64,000 bases of DNA from Streptomyces roseirectus (GCF_014489635.1 NZ_CP060828.1:4688001-4752000); one strand, 5' to 3'. Shown: positions 41,827 to 50,377, counted from the stretch's first letter. A program made the numbers and translations. The notes: a model not told the origin generated them from the letters alone.

Positions 41827-43122
41827 CTACGCCGGCACGTGCACCGTCTCCACCCGGGACGCCACCAACCGCTCCCGCTCCCGCCGGGCCGCCCGCTTCC
41901 GCAGCCGCAGGATCTGACCGACTCCGATCGCCTGAAGTACGAAAACGACCGAGAACGCGATCCCGTAGTCGTCCGAAGTGGCATCCAGCAGGACGCCGAT
42001 CAGGAACAACGTGGTCATCGACGCCGTGAAGCCGCCGATGTTGGTGATGCCGGAGGCGGTCCCCTGCCGCTCGGGCGGGTTCGCGGGCCGCGCGAAGTCG
42101 AACCCGATCATGGAAGCGGGCCCGCAGGCGCCGAGGACGACGCACAGGACGACGAGGACCCAGGTGGGCGCGTGTCCGCCGGGCCAGCCGATCGCGAGGG
42201 CCCACGCCAGAGCCGTCGCCGTCACCGTGCCCAGCGCGAGCGGCAGGCGCGCCTCGTGGTGGCGGGCGATCAGCTGGCCGTAGACCACGCCGAAGACCAT
42301 GTTGGACAGCACGACCAGGGTGAGCAGCCCACCCGCCGCGCCGCGCGTGAGCCCCTGCCCCTGGACCAGGAACGGCATGCCCCACAGCAGCAGGAACACC
42401 ATCGCCGGGAACTGGGTCGTGAAGTGCACCCACAGCCCCATCCGCGTCCCCGGCTCCCGCCAGGCCGTCGCGATCTGCCGGCGCACGTACGCGGCACCCT
42501 GATGCGGCTGCGGCGCGGGCTCGTACCCGTCCGGGTGGTCCTTCAGGAAGACGACGAGCAGGACGAGGACGACGGCCCCGAGGCCGGCGCTGCCCGCGAA
42601 CGCGGCGGTCCAGCCGACGCCGTGCAGCAGCCGTGCGATGACCAGCGTCGACACCAGGTTCCCGGCGACCCCGGCGAGCCCCGCGAGCTGCGCGATCATG
42701 GGCCCGCGCCGCGCGGGGAACCAGCGGCTGCCGAGCCGCAGGACGCTGATGAACGTCATGGCGTCACCGCAGCCGAGCAGCGCGCGCGACGCGAGGGCCG
42801 TCCCGTACGAGGGGGAGAGCGCGAACCCGAGCTGTCCGGCCGTGAACAGCACGACGCCGATGGTCAGCACCCGCTTCGTGCCGAGCCGGTCGACCAGCAG
42901 GCCGACGGGTATCTGCATCCCGGCGTAGACGAGGAGCTGGAGGATCGAGAACGTGGACAGCGCGGAGGCGCCGACGTGGAACCGGTCGGCGGCGTCGAGG
43001 CCCGCGACGCCGAGCGACGTCCGGAAGATGACGGCGACGAAGTAGACCGACACCCCGATGGACCACACGGCGACAGCACGGCGCCCGCCGGGCGGGTCAC
43101 CCGGGAGAGTGGAGTTCTTCAC
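41827..43122 (-). CDS. MFS transporter
   Basis: A 431-aa protein with 12 predicted helices. The MFS loop VDRLGTKRVL is between TM2 and TM3, and GCGDAMTFISVLRLGSRWF and PARRGPMIAQLAGLAGVAGN resemble the nitrate/nitrite and anion:cation symporter relatives. It overlaps the GntR gene by 4 nt (ATGA), so the two form one operon and GntR probably controls transport of its ligand. The substrate is unknown. Confidence 0.9.
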   Translation of the reverse strand: MKNSTLPGDPPGGRRAVAVWSIGVSVYFVAVIFRTSLGVAGLDAADRFHVGASALSTFSILQLLVYAGMQIPVGLLVDRLGTKRVLTIGVVLFTAGQLGFALSPSYGTALASRALLGCGDAMTFISVLRLGSRWFPARRGPMIAQLAGLAGVAGNLVSTLVIARLLHGVGWTAAFAGSAGLGAVVLVLLVVFLKDHPDGYEPAPQPHQGAAYVRRQIATAWREPGTRMGLWVHFTTQFPAMVFLLLWGMPFLVQGQGLTRGAAGGLLTLVVLSNMVFGVVYGQLIARHHEARLPLALGTVTATALAWALAIGWPGGHAPTWVLVVLCVVLGACGPASMIGFDFARPANPPERQGTASGITNIGGFTASMTTLFLIGVLLDATSDDYGIAFSVVFVLQAIGVGQILRLRKRAARRERERLVASRVETVHVPA

Positions 43123-43781
43123 CGCACCTCACCCCGGGCGAGGTGCGCGAACCAGTCGACGTGCCGCCGGACGATCGCGACGGCCGCCTCGGCGTCGCCG
43201 GACCGCAGCGCGTCCAGGATCCGGGCGTGCTCGACGAGGGACTTGGCGATCCGGTCGGGGTGCGCGTGCATGATCGCGACGCCCATCCGCAGCTGCCGGT
43301 CGCGGAGTTGGTCGTAGAGCCGGGTGAGGATCTCGTTGCCGCCGCTGCGCACGATCTCGGCGTGGAAGCAGCGGTCGGTGACGGCCGCGGCGGCCAGGTC
43401 GCCCCGTCCGGCCTCCTCCTTCTGCCGCTCCAGCAGCTCCGCCAGCCGCTCGATCAGCCCGGCGGGCGCGGGGACGGCCTTGCGGACGGCGTGCTCCTCG
43501 ATCAGCAGCCGGGTCTCGACGACGTCGGCGATCTCCTGCGCGGAGACCGGCAGGACCAGCGCGCCCTTTTTCGGGTAAAGCCTGATCAGCCCCTCGACCT
43601 CCAGGCGCAGCAGCGCTTCCCGGACCGGGGTCCGCGAAACCCCTACGGCGTCGGCGAGTTCGCCTTCGGTGAGAAGGGTGCCGCCCTCGAAGCGGCGGTC
43701 CAGGACACCCTGCTTGACGTGGGCGTAGACGCGGTCGGCGGCGGGTTGCTTGGCGATGGGGGCGGGTGGTGCTGACGGCAT
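43119..43781 (-). CDS. GntR/FCD transcriptional regulator
   Basis: A 220-aa regulator. The N-terminal wHTH (LLTEGELADAVGVSRTPVREALLRLEVEGLI) is followed by an FCD domain with metal-ligand candidates in ETRLLIEEHAV, DRCFHAEIV and VEHARILDAL. ATG 43781 is chosen because TATCCT lies 6 nt upstream, a leaderless arrangement; GTG/ATG at 43811 would lie within the promoter. FCD regulators usually bind small carboxylates, so the coupled MFS may carry one. Confidence 0.92.
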   Translation of the reverse strand: MPSAPPAPIAKQPAADRVYAHVKQGVLDRRFEGGTLLTEGELADAVGVSRTPVREALLRLEVEGLIRLYPKKGALVLPVSAQEIADVVETRLLIEEHAVRKAVPAPAGLIERLAELLERQKEEAGRGDLAAAAVTDRCFHAEIVRSGGNEILTRLYDQLRDRQLRMGVAIMHAHPDRIAKSLVEHARILDALRSGDAEAAVAIVRRHVDWFAHLARGEVR

Positions 43782-43787
43782 GCGGAC

Positions 43788-43793
43788 AGGATA
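43788..43793 (-). promoter_or_regulatory. -10 element of leaderless GntR/FCD-MFS transcript
   Basis: TATCCT on the minus strand, ending 6 nt before ATG 43781, with no SD. Just beyond is CGTACG at 43804-43809, a possible core of an autoregulatory site. Confidence 0.5.
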
Positions 43794-44000
43794 GATACAA
43801 CACGTACGCATCGGGGGAACGTTTCAGCATGCGGACCGGGGGCGGCTCACGGGCCCCAGCTTCCCCAAGAGATTCAAAATTCCTCGGAGCGGACGCACAA
43901 CTTTCTGTGCTAGTTACGTGTCACAGACATGCGGCCGTCCTCTTTTCCCCACTCAACCGGGCCGCATTCAGGGGCATTTCAAGACATCGGGGTATCTCAG

Positions 44001-44894
44001 TTGATAACCGCACTCAAGGGCACGCCCGTCCGCAGAGCCGCCGCCGTCACGGCCGTCGCGATGCTCGCGTCCGGCGCCCTCGCCGCGGCTCCCGCTCAGG
44101 CCGCCACCGCGCCCACGATCGCCGCCAAGGCCGGCTACGTGATGAACAACGCGAGCGGAAAGTCGTACGGCAAGGCCGCCACCACGAAGCTCTCGACCGG
44201 CTCCACCACGAAGATCATGACCGCCGCGGTCGTTCTGTCTCAGCCGAAGCTGAACCTGAACGACAAGGTCACGATCCAGATGGCGTACAGCGACTACATC
44301 GTCAAGAACAACGCGTCCTCGGCGCGGCTGATCGTCGGCGACAAGGTGACCGTCCGGCAGCTGCTGTACGGGCTGATGCTGCCGTCCGGCTGCGACGCCG
44401 CGTACGCGCTCGCCGACAAGTACGGCACGGGCTCCACCCGTGACGCGCGCGTCAAGAACTTCATCTCCAAGATGAACGCCAAGGCGAAGTCGTTCGGCAT
44501 GACGAACACCAAGTTCGACTCGTTCGACGGCATCGGCAAGGGCGCCAACTACTCGACCGCGAAGGACCTCTCCGTCCTCGCCAAGAACGCCCTCAAGGAC
44601 GCGAACTTCCGGGCGATCGTCAAGACCAAGTCCTACACGGCCAAGACCATCACCAAGACCGGCTCCACCCGGACGATGGCCCCCTGGACCAACACCAACA
44701 CCCTCCTCTCCAGCTACAGCGGCACCATCGGCGTCAAGACCGGTTCCGGTCTCGAGGCCAAGTACTGCCTCGTCTTCGCGGCGACCCGCGGGGGCAAGAC
44801 CATGGTCGGCACGGTCCTCGCGTCCACCAACGCGACCGTCCGCGCCCAGGACGCGACGAAGCTCCTCAACTACGGGTTCGCGAACCTGAAGTAG
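44001..44894 (+). CDS. D-alanyl-D-alanine carboxypeptidase (S11)
   Basis: A 297-aa exported enzyme. TTG 44001 has CGGGG 8 nt upstream and is followed by a signal peptide (RRAAAVTAVAMLASGALAAAPAQA); longer starts would put non-signal residues in front. Active site: SxxK as S68TTK71, the SxN motif appears as SGC (LPSGCDAA), and KTG is GVKTGSG. It trims terminal D-Ala from peptidoglycan pentapeptides. The C-terminal PBP5 beta domain and membrane anchor are absent, so it is probably freely secreted. Confidence 0.92.
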   Translation: MITALKGTPVRRAAAVTAVAMLASGALAAAPAQAATAPTIAAKAGYVMNNASGKSYGKAATTKLSTGSTTKIMTAAVVLSQPKLNLNDKVTIQMAYSDYIVKNNASSARLIVGDKVTVRQLLYGLMLPSGCDAAYALADKYGTGSTRDARVKNFISKMNAKAKSFGMTNTKFDSFDGIGKGANYSTAKDLSVLAKNALKDANFRAIVKTKSYTAKTITKTGSTRTMAPWTNTNTLLSSYSGTIGVKTGSGLEAKYCLVFAATRGGKTMVGTVLASTNATVRAQDATKLLNYGFANLK

Positions 44895-44903
44895 GGCTAC
44901 GCG

Positions 44904-44940
44904 GAGGGGGCTCACCGCGGGGGTTGCGGTGGGCCCCCTC
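44904..44940 (+). terminator. Terminator after the carboxypeptidase gene
   Basis: A 15-bp stem with one G-T pair, arms 44904-44918 and 44926-44940 (GAGGGGGC ... GCCCCCTC), 7-nt loop, 9 bp after the stop. Confidence 0.85.
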
Positions 44941-45225
44941 GGTGTTTCAGAGGGTGCGGGTGATGAGGGTGAGCCAGGTGCTGAGCGGGTGGGGCGATTT
45001 CCATGCCGAGTTCGGGGAAGCGGGCGTGTCATTCCCCGTGCGTGGCCGGGGCGCTGCGGGGTGTCGTCGGCCGGCTGCCCGGTGAACGCGCGCATCACTT
45101 GGTCGAGTTCACCGTAACGGCGGTGCGGACGTCCCCGATCCCGCCGGAGCGCCACCCTCGCCGCCCGCACCCCCACAGCATCCCGCCCCGCGTACTCGTC
45201 GGCTCGCCTTGGCGATGAGCGCGTA
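44941..45225. other. Gene-free stretch with possible coding relic
   Basis: No convincing gene. The minus strand around 45050-45120 encodes a protein-like string (ELDQVMRAFTGQPADD) that loses its frame, and another frame nearby continues in a similar style. It may be the decayed end of a gene. No start, SD or full domain is visible. Confidence 0.3.
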
Positions 45226-46110
45226 TCAGCCGTCCTTCGCGTCCCGTCGGCAGTAGGCCCAGCACCCTGCCCCCGCGATCACGGCCGTGTACAGGCAGAA
45301 CACCGCTGTCGCCGCCCCGGGCGTGAGGGCGGAGCCGATGAGGGTCTGTGCGAAGGACCGGTCGTCGGCGGGGAACGCCGAGGCATCGGTGAGCATGGCG
45401 CGCCCCGCGGCGAACGGCAGCCACCCGCCCACGCCGTCGAGCCCCGGGAGGAACCCGAGAGCCGCGCCCGCCAGCCGTTCCAGGATCAGCGGCCACATGC
45501 ACAGCATCAGGACGGGCACGACCCGGCTGCGCAGCAGGGCCACCGCCGCCGAGCAGAGCAGCGCCCAGCAACCCGCCCACAGCATGAAGCGCAGCACCGG
45601 TACGGGTACGCCGGACCAGTCGGCCGGCGGAGCGTCCACGGCGACGAGGACGGCCGCCGTGGACAAGGAACCGAGTACGGCACTCGCGGCTGCCGCGCCC
45701 ACGGCGGCAAAGAAGCCGACCAGGGACTTCGCGGCGTAGGCGGTGCCCCGTCCGCCCACCGCGAGCCAGGTCGTACGCGCGCCGCCGCGCACGAGGTCGG
45801 TGGAGACCGGGCCGGTGCCGAGGACGAGGAGGAAGAAGGCGAGCAGCGGAATCTGGGTGGCCAGCGGCGACCAGGTGACCGCGTCCGCGAGGAAGGCCGA
45901 GCCGAGCGGCCGTTCCCGGTCGGCGTCGACGAGGACACCGACGCCGGTCAGCAGGCTCAGCGCCCCGACGACGCCGAGCAGGATCCATGTGGAGCGCAGC
46001 CCCGCCAGATGCCGCCACTCGTACCGGCAGGCCCGGCGCAGGGCCTCGGCGGGAGAGACGGCCGTAGGAACGGGTACGCCGACGGCAGTGTCCGTCCGGA
46101 CGGTACTCAC
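45226..46110 (-). CDS. ABC transporter permease
   Basis: A 294-aa membrane protein with about six helices: WILLGVVGALSLLTGVGVLV, PLLAFFLLVLGTG, FFAAVGAAAASAVLGSL, FMLWAGCWALLCSAAVALL, VLMLCMWPLIL and TAVFCLYTAVIAGAGCW. It overlaps the ABC ATPase stop by 4 nt. The arrangement fits ABC-2-like exporters of antibiotic or bacteriocin immunity type. It is the last gene of a four-gene minus-strand cassette starting with a secreted peptide. Confidence 0.85.
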   Translation of the reverse strand: MSTVRTDTAVGVPVPTAVSPAEALRRACRYEWRHLAGLRSTWILLGVVGALSLLTGVGVLVDADRERPLGSAFLADAVTWSPLATQIPLLAFFLLVLGTGPVSTDLVRGGARTTWLAVGGRGTAYAAKSLVGFFAAVGAAAASAVLGSLSTAAVLVAVDAPPADWSGVPVPVLRFMLWAGCWALLCSAAVALLRSRVVPVLMLCMWPLILERLAGAALGFLPGLDGVGGWLPFAAGRAMLTDASAFPADDRSFAQTLIGSALTPGAATAVFCLYTAVIAGAGCWAYCRRDAKDG

Positions 46111-47042
46111 GAGATCCTGAACTCCTCTTCCGCGATACCCAGATAGAACTCCTCCAGCGACGGCCCGGTCTCGTGCAGCCAGTACAGCGGCAGCCCGTGC
46201 TCAGCGGCGAGGGTGCCGATCCGGACCCGGTCCAGGCCGGTGACGGTCGCGCTGCGGCCGTCCGTGGGAGCGAGACGGCCGCCGCTGGTGCCGACCAGTT
46301 CGGCGAGCCGCTCCAGCTCCGGGCACTCCACGCTCACCACACGCCGGCCGGCGGCACGGTCCAGCAGCTCCGCCATCGTCGCCGCGGCGACGACCCGGCC
46401 ACGGGAGAGGACGACGACCCGGTCCGCCAACTGCTCCATCTCGCCCAGGAGATGGCTGGAGACCAGGACGGCCCTCCCACGGTCGGCCTCGGCGCGCAGG
46501 AACTGCCGCAGCCAGCGGATGGAGTGCGGGTCGAGGCCGTTGGCCGGTTCGTCGAGGACGAGGACGGGCGGATCGCCGAGCAGCGCCTGCGCGATCGCCA
46601 CGCGCTGGGCCATGCCGAGGGAGAGTTCGGCCAGCCGCAGCCGGGCCGCCTGGGCGAGGCCGACCTCCGCGAGGCAGGCGTCGACGCGGTTGTCGCTCGC
46701 CGCGGATCCGGCGGCGACCGTCCGCAGGTGGGTCCGTACCCGGTGCCCGCCGTGTCCGGCGACACCGCCGAGTACGGCGCCGACGACCGTGCCCGGCGCA
46801 CCCCACGCGTGCAGGGGGCGGCCGAGGTAACGGGTGCGGCCCTCGCCGCGCAGCAGGCCCAGCATCAGCTGGATCGTCGTGGACTTGCCGGCTCCGTTGG
46901 CGCCGACGAATCCGGTGACCTCGCCCGCGCGCAGGGTGAGGTCGACTCCGTCCACGACTCGCTTCGTACCGAAGGACCGGCCGAGGCCCGCTGCCTCGAC
47001 GAGAACGTCACCGTGCTCCGTATTCATGGAGCGGGGGTTCAT
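46107..47042 (-). CDS. ABC transporter ATP-binding protein
   Basis: A 311-aa ATPase. Walker A is GANGAGKST (47-55), signature LSLGMAQR, Walker B VLVLDEPANGLDP, and H-loop SSHLL. The C-terminal 80 residues are the variable domain of CcmA/DrrA-like exporters. ATG 47042 has AAGGAG 7 nt upstream, and that SD is partly paired in a hairpin of the leader. It is coupled to the permease. Confidence 0.95.
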   Translation of the reverse strand: MNPRSMNTEHGDVLVEAAGLGRSFGTKRVVDGVDLTLRAGEVTGFVGANGAGKSTTIQLMLGLLRGEGRTRYLGRPLHAWGAPGTVVGAVLGGVAGHGGHRVRTHLRTVAAGSAASDNRVDACLAEVGLAQAARLRLAELSLGMAQRVAIAQALLGDPPVLVLDEPANGLDPHSIRWLRQFLRAEADRGRAVLVSSHLLGEMEQLADRVVVLSRGRVVAAATMAELLDRAAGRRVVSVECPELERLAELVGTSGGRLAPTDGRSATVTGLDRVRIGTLAAEHGLPLYWLHETGPSLEEFYLGIAEEEFRIS

Positions 47043-47150
47043 GTAGGGTCTCCTTGCGTTATCGCAAGGGGGAGGAAGCCAGGCTTTGGCGGCCCGAACA
47101 GGCGTGGAAACCGGAGGGTTGCCACTCGCGGGCTTCTTCCCCCATTCCCT
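47043..47150 (-). promoter_or_regulatory. Structured leader copy A, upstream of the ABC ATPase
   Basis: Read on the minus strand, an outer stem GGGGGAAGAAGCC (47143-47131) pairs with GGCTTCCTCCCCC (47080-47068), with one mismatch. Next comes hairpin CCTTGCG/CGCAAGG (47069-47052), whose 3' arm overlaps the SD (47055-47050). Within the loop sits the conserved block around TTCCACGCCTGTTCG. The element is near-duplicated as copy B. The layout suggests translational control by a ligand, protein or RNA; I cannot match it to a known riboswitch class. Confidence 0.65.
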
Positions 47151-47165
47151 TTCCGAATTCCCGGA

Positions 47166-47447
47166 TCAGTTCCGGGCTGTGGCGATCACCTGCAACAGGA
47201 TCACCGCGTGCGCGAAAACGCAGATACCCCAGGCGGAAGCGCCTCGCATTCCGTGCCGGAATACTGTCACCCAACCGGTTGCCAGCAATATCACAGACAA
47301 TGCGACGGAAAGCCAGGAAAGCGCGAGCCAGGGCGTGGACAGGTCTGTGAAGAATCCGAGAGCCGCAGCGGGAATGAGGGCCAGCAGGGGAAGTACCCAA
47401 CTGCTCTCCCCCGCGCCGCGAGCGGTGTCGGAGGTGGTGCCAGTCAT
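47166..47447 (-). CDS. Small membrane protein of the peptide/ABC cassette
   Basis: A 93-aa protein with three hydrophobic segments (WVLPLLALIPAAALGFF, WLALSWLSVALSVILLA, WGICVFAHAVILLQVI). It lies between the secreted peptide gene (56 bp upstream) and leader A. Its size and place suggest an immunity protein or accessory subunit, by analogy with bacteriocin operons. There is no homology I can name. Confidence 0.65.
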   Translation of the reverse strand: MTGTTSDTARGAGESSWVLPLLALIPAAALGFFTDLSTPWLALSWLSVALSVILLATGWVTVFRHGMRGASAWGICVFAHAVILLQVIATARN

Positions 47448-47503
47448 CCGGCGCTCCGTTCTGCGGGGAGGGTGGCCGGGCCGCCCCGGCCACCCGTGGT
47501 GGA

Positions 47504-47932
47504 TCAGTGCAGGGCGTTGTAGATCTCAAGCAGAGTCAGGCCGGGCGAGATGGCCGCGAGCGGCAGCCGGACCAGCAGGGGGAGGCCGTCGTACCACTTC
47601 TGGAAGTCGCTGTACTTGCCCGCGATGGCCTTGCCGAAGCCGCTGACCTTGCTGAACGCCGCGCGAATGGCCGACCACTTGCTCGCGGCGGCGACCTTGC
47701 CGTCGGCGATCCGGCTGAGCTCGGCGCGCTCGGCGGACGTCAACTGCCCTGCGAGCGAGCTGCCCAGGAGCGTGCGCGCGGCATGCTGGGCCGCGGTCTG
47801 CTCCGCGGCCGCGGAGACGGACTGCGGCGTGGTCACCGAGGCGGTGGACGCCGAGGCGAGGCCGGCGCCGGTACCGAGCACGAGAGCGGCAACCGCGGAA
47901 ACGGCGGCTGTCCGTAAAGCGTTGCGATTCAT
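47504..47932 (-). CDS. Secreted helical peptide, bacteriocin-like
   Basis: A 142-aa preprotein. The signal peptide (RTAAVSAVAALVLGTGAGLASA) is followed by a helical Ala-rich region (QTAAQHAARTLLGSSLAGQLTSAERAELSRIAD) and an amphipathic, Trp/Phe/Lys-containing C terminus ending SPGLTLLEIYNALH. It has no cysteines. ATG 47932 has AAGGGAAG as SD, again inside a hairpin. Followed by a small membrane protein and an ABC exporter under a duplicated leader, it looks like a secreted antimicrobial or signalling peptide with its export/immunity set. That role is inference. Confidence 0.65.
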   Translation of the reverse strand: MNRNALRTAAVSAVAALVLGTGAGLASASTASVTTPQSVSAAAEQTAAQHAARTLLGSSLAGQLTSAERAELSRIADGKVAAASKWSAIRAAFSKVSGFGKAIAGKYSDFQKWYDGLPLLVRLPLAAISPGLTLLEIYNALH

Positions 47933-48030
47933 TCATCTTCCCTTGCGTCGTCGCAAGGGGGAGGAAGCCCCGACGGGCAACCTGAACAGGCGTGGAACCG
48001 AAAGGCTCCCCGGACTTCTTTCCCCCCGAT
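47933..48030 (-). promoter_or_regulatory. Structured leader copy B, upstream of the secreted peptide
   Basis: Same design as copy A. The outer stem arms are at 48027-48015 and 47969-47957, the conserved block TTCCACGCCTGTTCAGG is in between, and the 8-bp hairpin CCCTTGCG/CGCAAGGG (47959-47940) covers the SD at 47944-47937. The shared blocks and the equal distance to the start codon indicate common control of both genes. The remaining 48031-48196 shows no gene. Confidence 0.65.
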
Positions 48031-48196
48031 TACATGGTCGCGCGACGTCTCGACTGGCGGGACGCCGGGCACGTCCGAACATTACCAATAAGATGATCAC
48101 TCCGCCATCACAGAATCGGCCAGAGGGGGCGCACCGAGACGGAAAATGCCGCATCAACCTGTACGTTTACCGCACGGCAGGCGCATTACCGTTCCG

Positions 48197-48382
48197 TTAC
48201 TTGGCTGAAAAAGATTCGAGGAGGAAGGTCCAGGAGGAGGGGGTGAGGCGAAGGAGGGGGCCTGAGGGGTTCTTCGAGTCGCGGACGGCGATGACGCCGG
48301 GGATGTTGCGGGCGACTTCCACGCACTCCTGGCCAGGGTTGCCACCGCTGTAACTGGACTTCACGAACTCGAAAGCGGGCAC
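48197..48382 (-). CDS. DUF397 protein
   Basis: A 61-aa normal-length DUF397 (FVKSSYSGGNPGQECVEVA, IAVRDSKNPSG, LTPSSWTFLLESF). It starts 5 bp after the stop of the XRE regulator upstream and belongs to the same operon. Confidence 0.9.
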   Translation of the reverse strand: MPAFEFVKSSYSGGNPGQECVEVARNIPGVIAVRDSKNPSGPLLRLTPSSWTFLLESFSAK

Positions 48383-48387
48383 GCCGG

Positions 48388-49251
48388 TTACGTCTCCTTC
48401 ATGATCCCCTCGATCAGCTTGACCGAGTTGCGCTGTGCGAGGCTCAACCGCGCAATCCGTTCGAAGAGCCCGTTGTGATGGTCAGCATCAGTATCGCTCT
48501 CCAGCCAGAGTGTCGATGAGGTGGTGTCCACATGAACCACGTCCAGGGCGCCGGGCTCGGCGAACGACACGACGGAGAAGGCACTGGTCATTCCGGGGTG
48601 AGCGCCCGCGTGGTACGGCAGTACCTGCAACGACACGTTCGACTGCTGCGCCATGTCCCGCAGATGCCCCAGCTGAGCCCTCATCACCTCGCTTCCGCCG
48701 ACCAGTTGGCGTAGCGCACCCTCGTGCACGACCGCCCACAAGTCCAACGGGTTCTCCCCACCGAGGCGTGCCTGCCGCGCTGTTCGGGATTCGACGAACG
48801 GCTCGATCACGTTCGGGTCGTCCCACAGGCCGTTGCCGACCACGAGTGCCCGCGCATAGTCGGGCGTCTGCAACAGCCCCGGGATGATGGCGACTTGCCA
48901 GGTCCGGATGCTCGTCGCGATGTCCTCCAGCGCCACATACTCGACCATCGCCGGCAACTGCGGATATTGATTCCACCACCCCTTCGCCTTCCGCCTCTCC
49001 CGATCCGCCTTGGCGATCGCGAGCAACCGCTCGATGACGGCCTCGTCCTCCTCCCCGTACAGCTTGCACAGCGCACGGATGTCGGGCTCGCGGATCGGCA
49101 CCCACCCCCGCTCCATCTTGGCCACCTTCGCGGCGGTGGCCGACAGCGCGGCCGCCGCCTGGGGCTGGGTCAAGCCGGCGGCCTCGCGCAGACGCAGCAG
49201 CTCACCGCCCAACTTCCGTGCCAGCACGGTGGAAGCCCGCCCTGTGATCAC
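48388..49251 (-). CDS. XRE-family regulator with DUF5753 domain
   Basis: A 287-aa regulator. HTH: LRLREAAGLTQPQAAAALSATAAKVAKME. DUF5753 begins at IIPGLLQTPDYARAL. GTG 49251 is chosen because AAGGAGG lies 8 nt upstream; GTG 49281 and ATG 49350 have no such signal. It is paired with the DUF397 gene and divergent from a HATPase, the typical Streptomyces triad. Confidence 0.92.
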   Translation of the reverse strand: MITGRASTVLARKLGGELLRLREAAGLTQPQAAAALSATAAKVAKMERGWVPIREPDIRALCKLYGEEDEAVIERLLAIAKADRERRKAKGWWNQYPQLPAMVEYVALEDIATSIRTWQVAIIPGLLQTPDYARALVVGNGLWDDPNVIEPFVESRTARQARLGGENPLDLWAVVHEGALRQLVGGSEVMRAQLGHLRDMAQQSNVSLQVLPYHAGAHPGMTSAFSVVSFAEPGALDVVHVDTTSSTLWLESDTDADHHNGLFERIARLSLAQRNSVKLIEGIMKET

Positions 49252-49451
49252 CCTTGCCTCCTCCTTGGTCAGCGGCAGCACGCAACGTACCCCACAAGGG
49301 GGAACCGGGATATATTTCCCCGGGATTGCTTGTGAGGAAAGACGGAACAACGCTACCTTCAGTACTCAACCAGCCACCTGGCGAAACAGGTTGGGCCAAA
49401 TCTGCCACGCCCCCCGCCCGCCGGAGGCGACTTCGCCCAAGGAGGTCCCCC

Positions 49452-49862
49452 ATGACCGACTCCTGCCCCATCCCCACCCATTTCGACTCCATCACCTACA
49501 CGCCCACCCCCCGCACGATCCCCCTCGCCCGCCGCCACGTCACCGGCCTTCTCACCCGCTGGGGCCACCCCGACGCCGCCCTCACCGCCGCCCTCCTCAC
49601 CAGCGAGCTGTGCACGAACGCGATCCTGCACGGCAAACTCCCCGGCAGGCTCTACCGGGTCGAGACGTCGCTCGTCGCGCGCACGCTGCGCATCGCCGTC
49701 ACGGACCCCAAGGGCGAGTCCGTCCCCGCGGCCGAACCCCACGTCCCCGCTCCCGACACCACCAGCGGCCGGGGTCTCCTCATCGTCCAGCGCCTCGCGT
49801 CCCGCTGGTCGGTCGAGAAGCTGACCGTGGGCAAGACGGTCTGGGCCGAACTGGATCTCTAG
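49452..49862 (+). CDS. RsbW/SpoIIAB-like HATPase
   Basis: A 136-aa protein with the GHKL ATP-binding fold: N box ELCTNAILHG, G1-like DPKGESVP, G2 TTSGRGLLIV. ATG 49452 has a strong AAGGAGG SD. In Streptomyces such single-domain proteins act as anti-sigma factors or their relatives and commonly sit beside XRE/DUF397 pairs. The sigma partner is not in the window. Confidence 0.9.
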   Translation: MTDSCPIPTHFDSITYTPTPRTIPLARRHVTGLLTRWGHPDAALTAALLTSELCTNAILHGKLPGRLYRVETSLVARTLRIAVTDPKGESVPAAEPHVPAPDTTSGRGLLIVQRLASRWSVEKLTVGKTVWAELDL

Positions 49863-50377
49863 GCCCCCGGCAGCACCAGTTCGTACAGGCACTCCCGTGT
49901 ACGCCGCACCACCGCCGCCTCCTCCCCGTGCAGCTCGATGGCCACCCGCAGCAACTCGGCGCCCAGATGGGGCCGTTCGGAGTTGTCGGCGGGGATCGCG
50001 CGCCAGAGGCTGAAGGCGCGTCGGGAGGCCGCTTCGACGTCGGGGTGGTCGGGGCCCTGGATGGTGGCCCGGAGCTGGGCGCCGTGGAGGTACCAGGCGA
50101 GGCCGGTGGAGTGGTCGCCGGTGAGGGTGGCCAAGTAGCCGCGGACTTCGCGGACTTGGGCGGTGAAGAGGTGGAAGCCGCCGTACTCGCGGGTGACGTC
50201 CTGGTCCAGTTTCTCCGCGAGGACGGTCGCGTCCTGCGGGCTGCCGGACTGCGCGACCTCGGCGACCTTCACGAGCCGGGCGCGCAGGGTCTCGGGGGAG
50301 AGGCCCTGGGGCGGGGCGCCCGTCGACCAGAAATCGGGGCTCACCGTGCCCCAGGGGCGGTACAGCGGCTCGGACAT
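49859..50377 (-). CDS. Hypothetical helical protein
   Basis: A 172-aa soluble, mostly helical protein (PETLRARLVKVAEVAQSG, LAEKLDQDVTREYG, RGYLATLTGDHSTGLAWYLHGAQLRA, EAASRRAFSLWRAI), TPR-like in pattern. It overlaps the HATPase stop by 4 bp tail to tail. ATG 50377 has a GAGGGAG SD. It is divergent from the MinD-like gene. Function is unknown. Confidence 0.7.
   Translation of the reverse strand: MSEPLYRPWGTVSPDFWSTGAPPQGLSPETLRARLVKVAEVAQSGSPQDATVLAEKLDQDVTREYGGFHLFTAQVREVRGYLATLTGDHSTGLAWYLHGAQLRATIQGPDHPDVEAASRRAFSLWRAIPADNSERPHLGAELLRVAIELHGEEAAVVRRTRECLYELVLPGA

Noticed and set aside
47043..48030. MITE or insertion element for the two leader copies
   Set aside because: Arms are short, no target duplication is visible, and both copies keep a fixed distance to an SD and start codon, which fits RNA leaders better. 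Not fully excluded.
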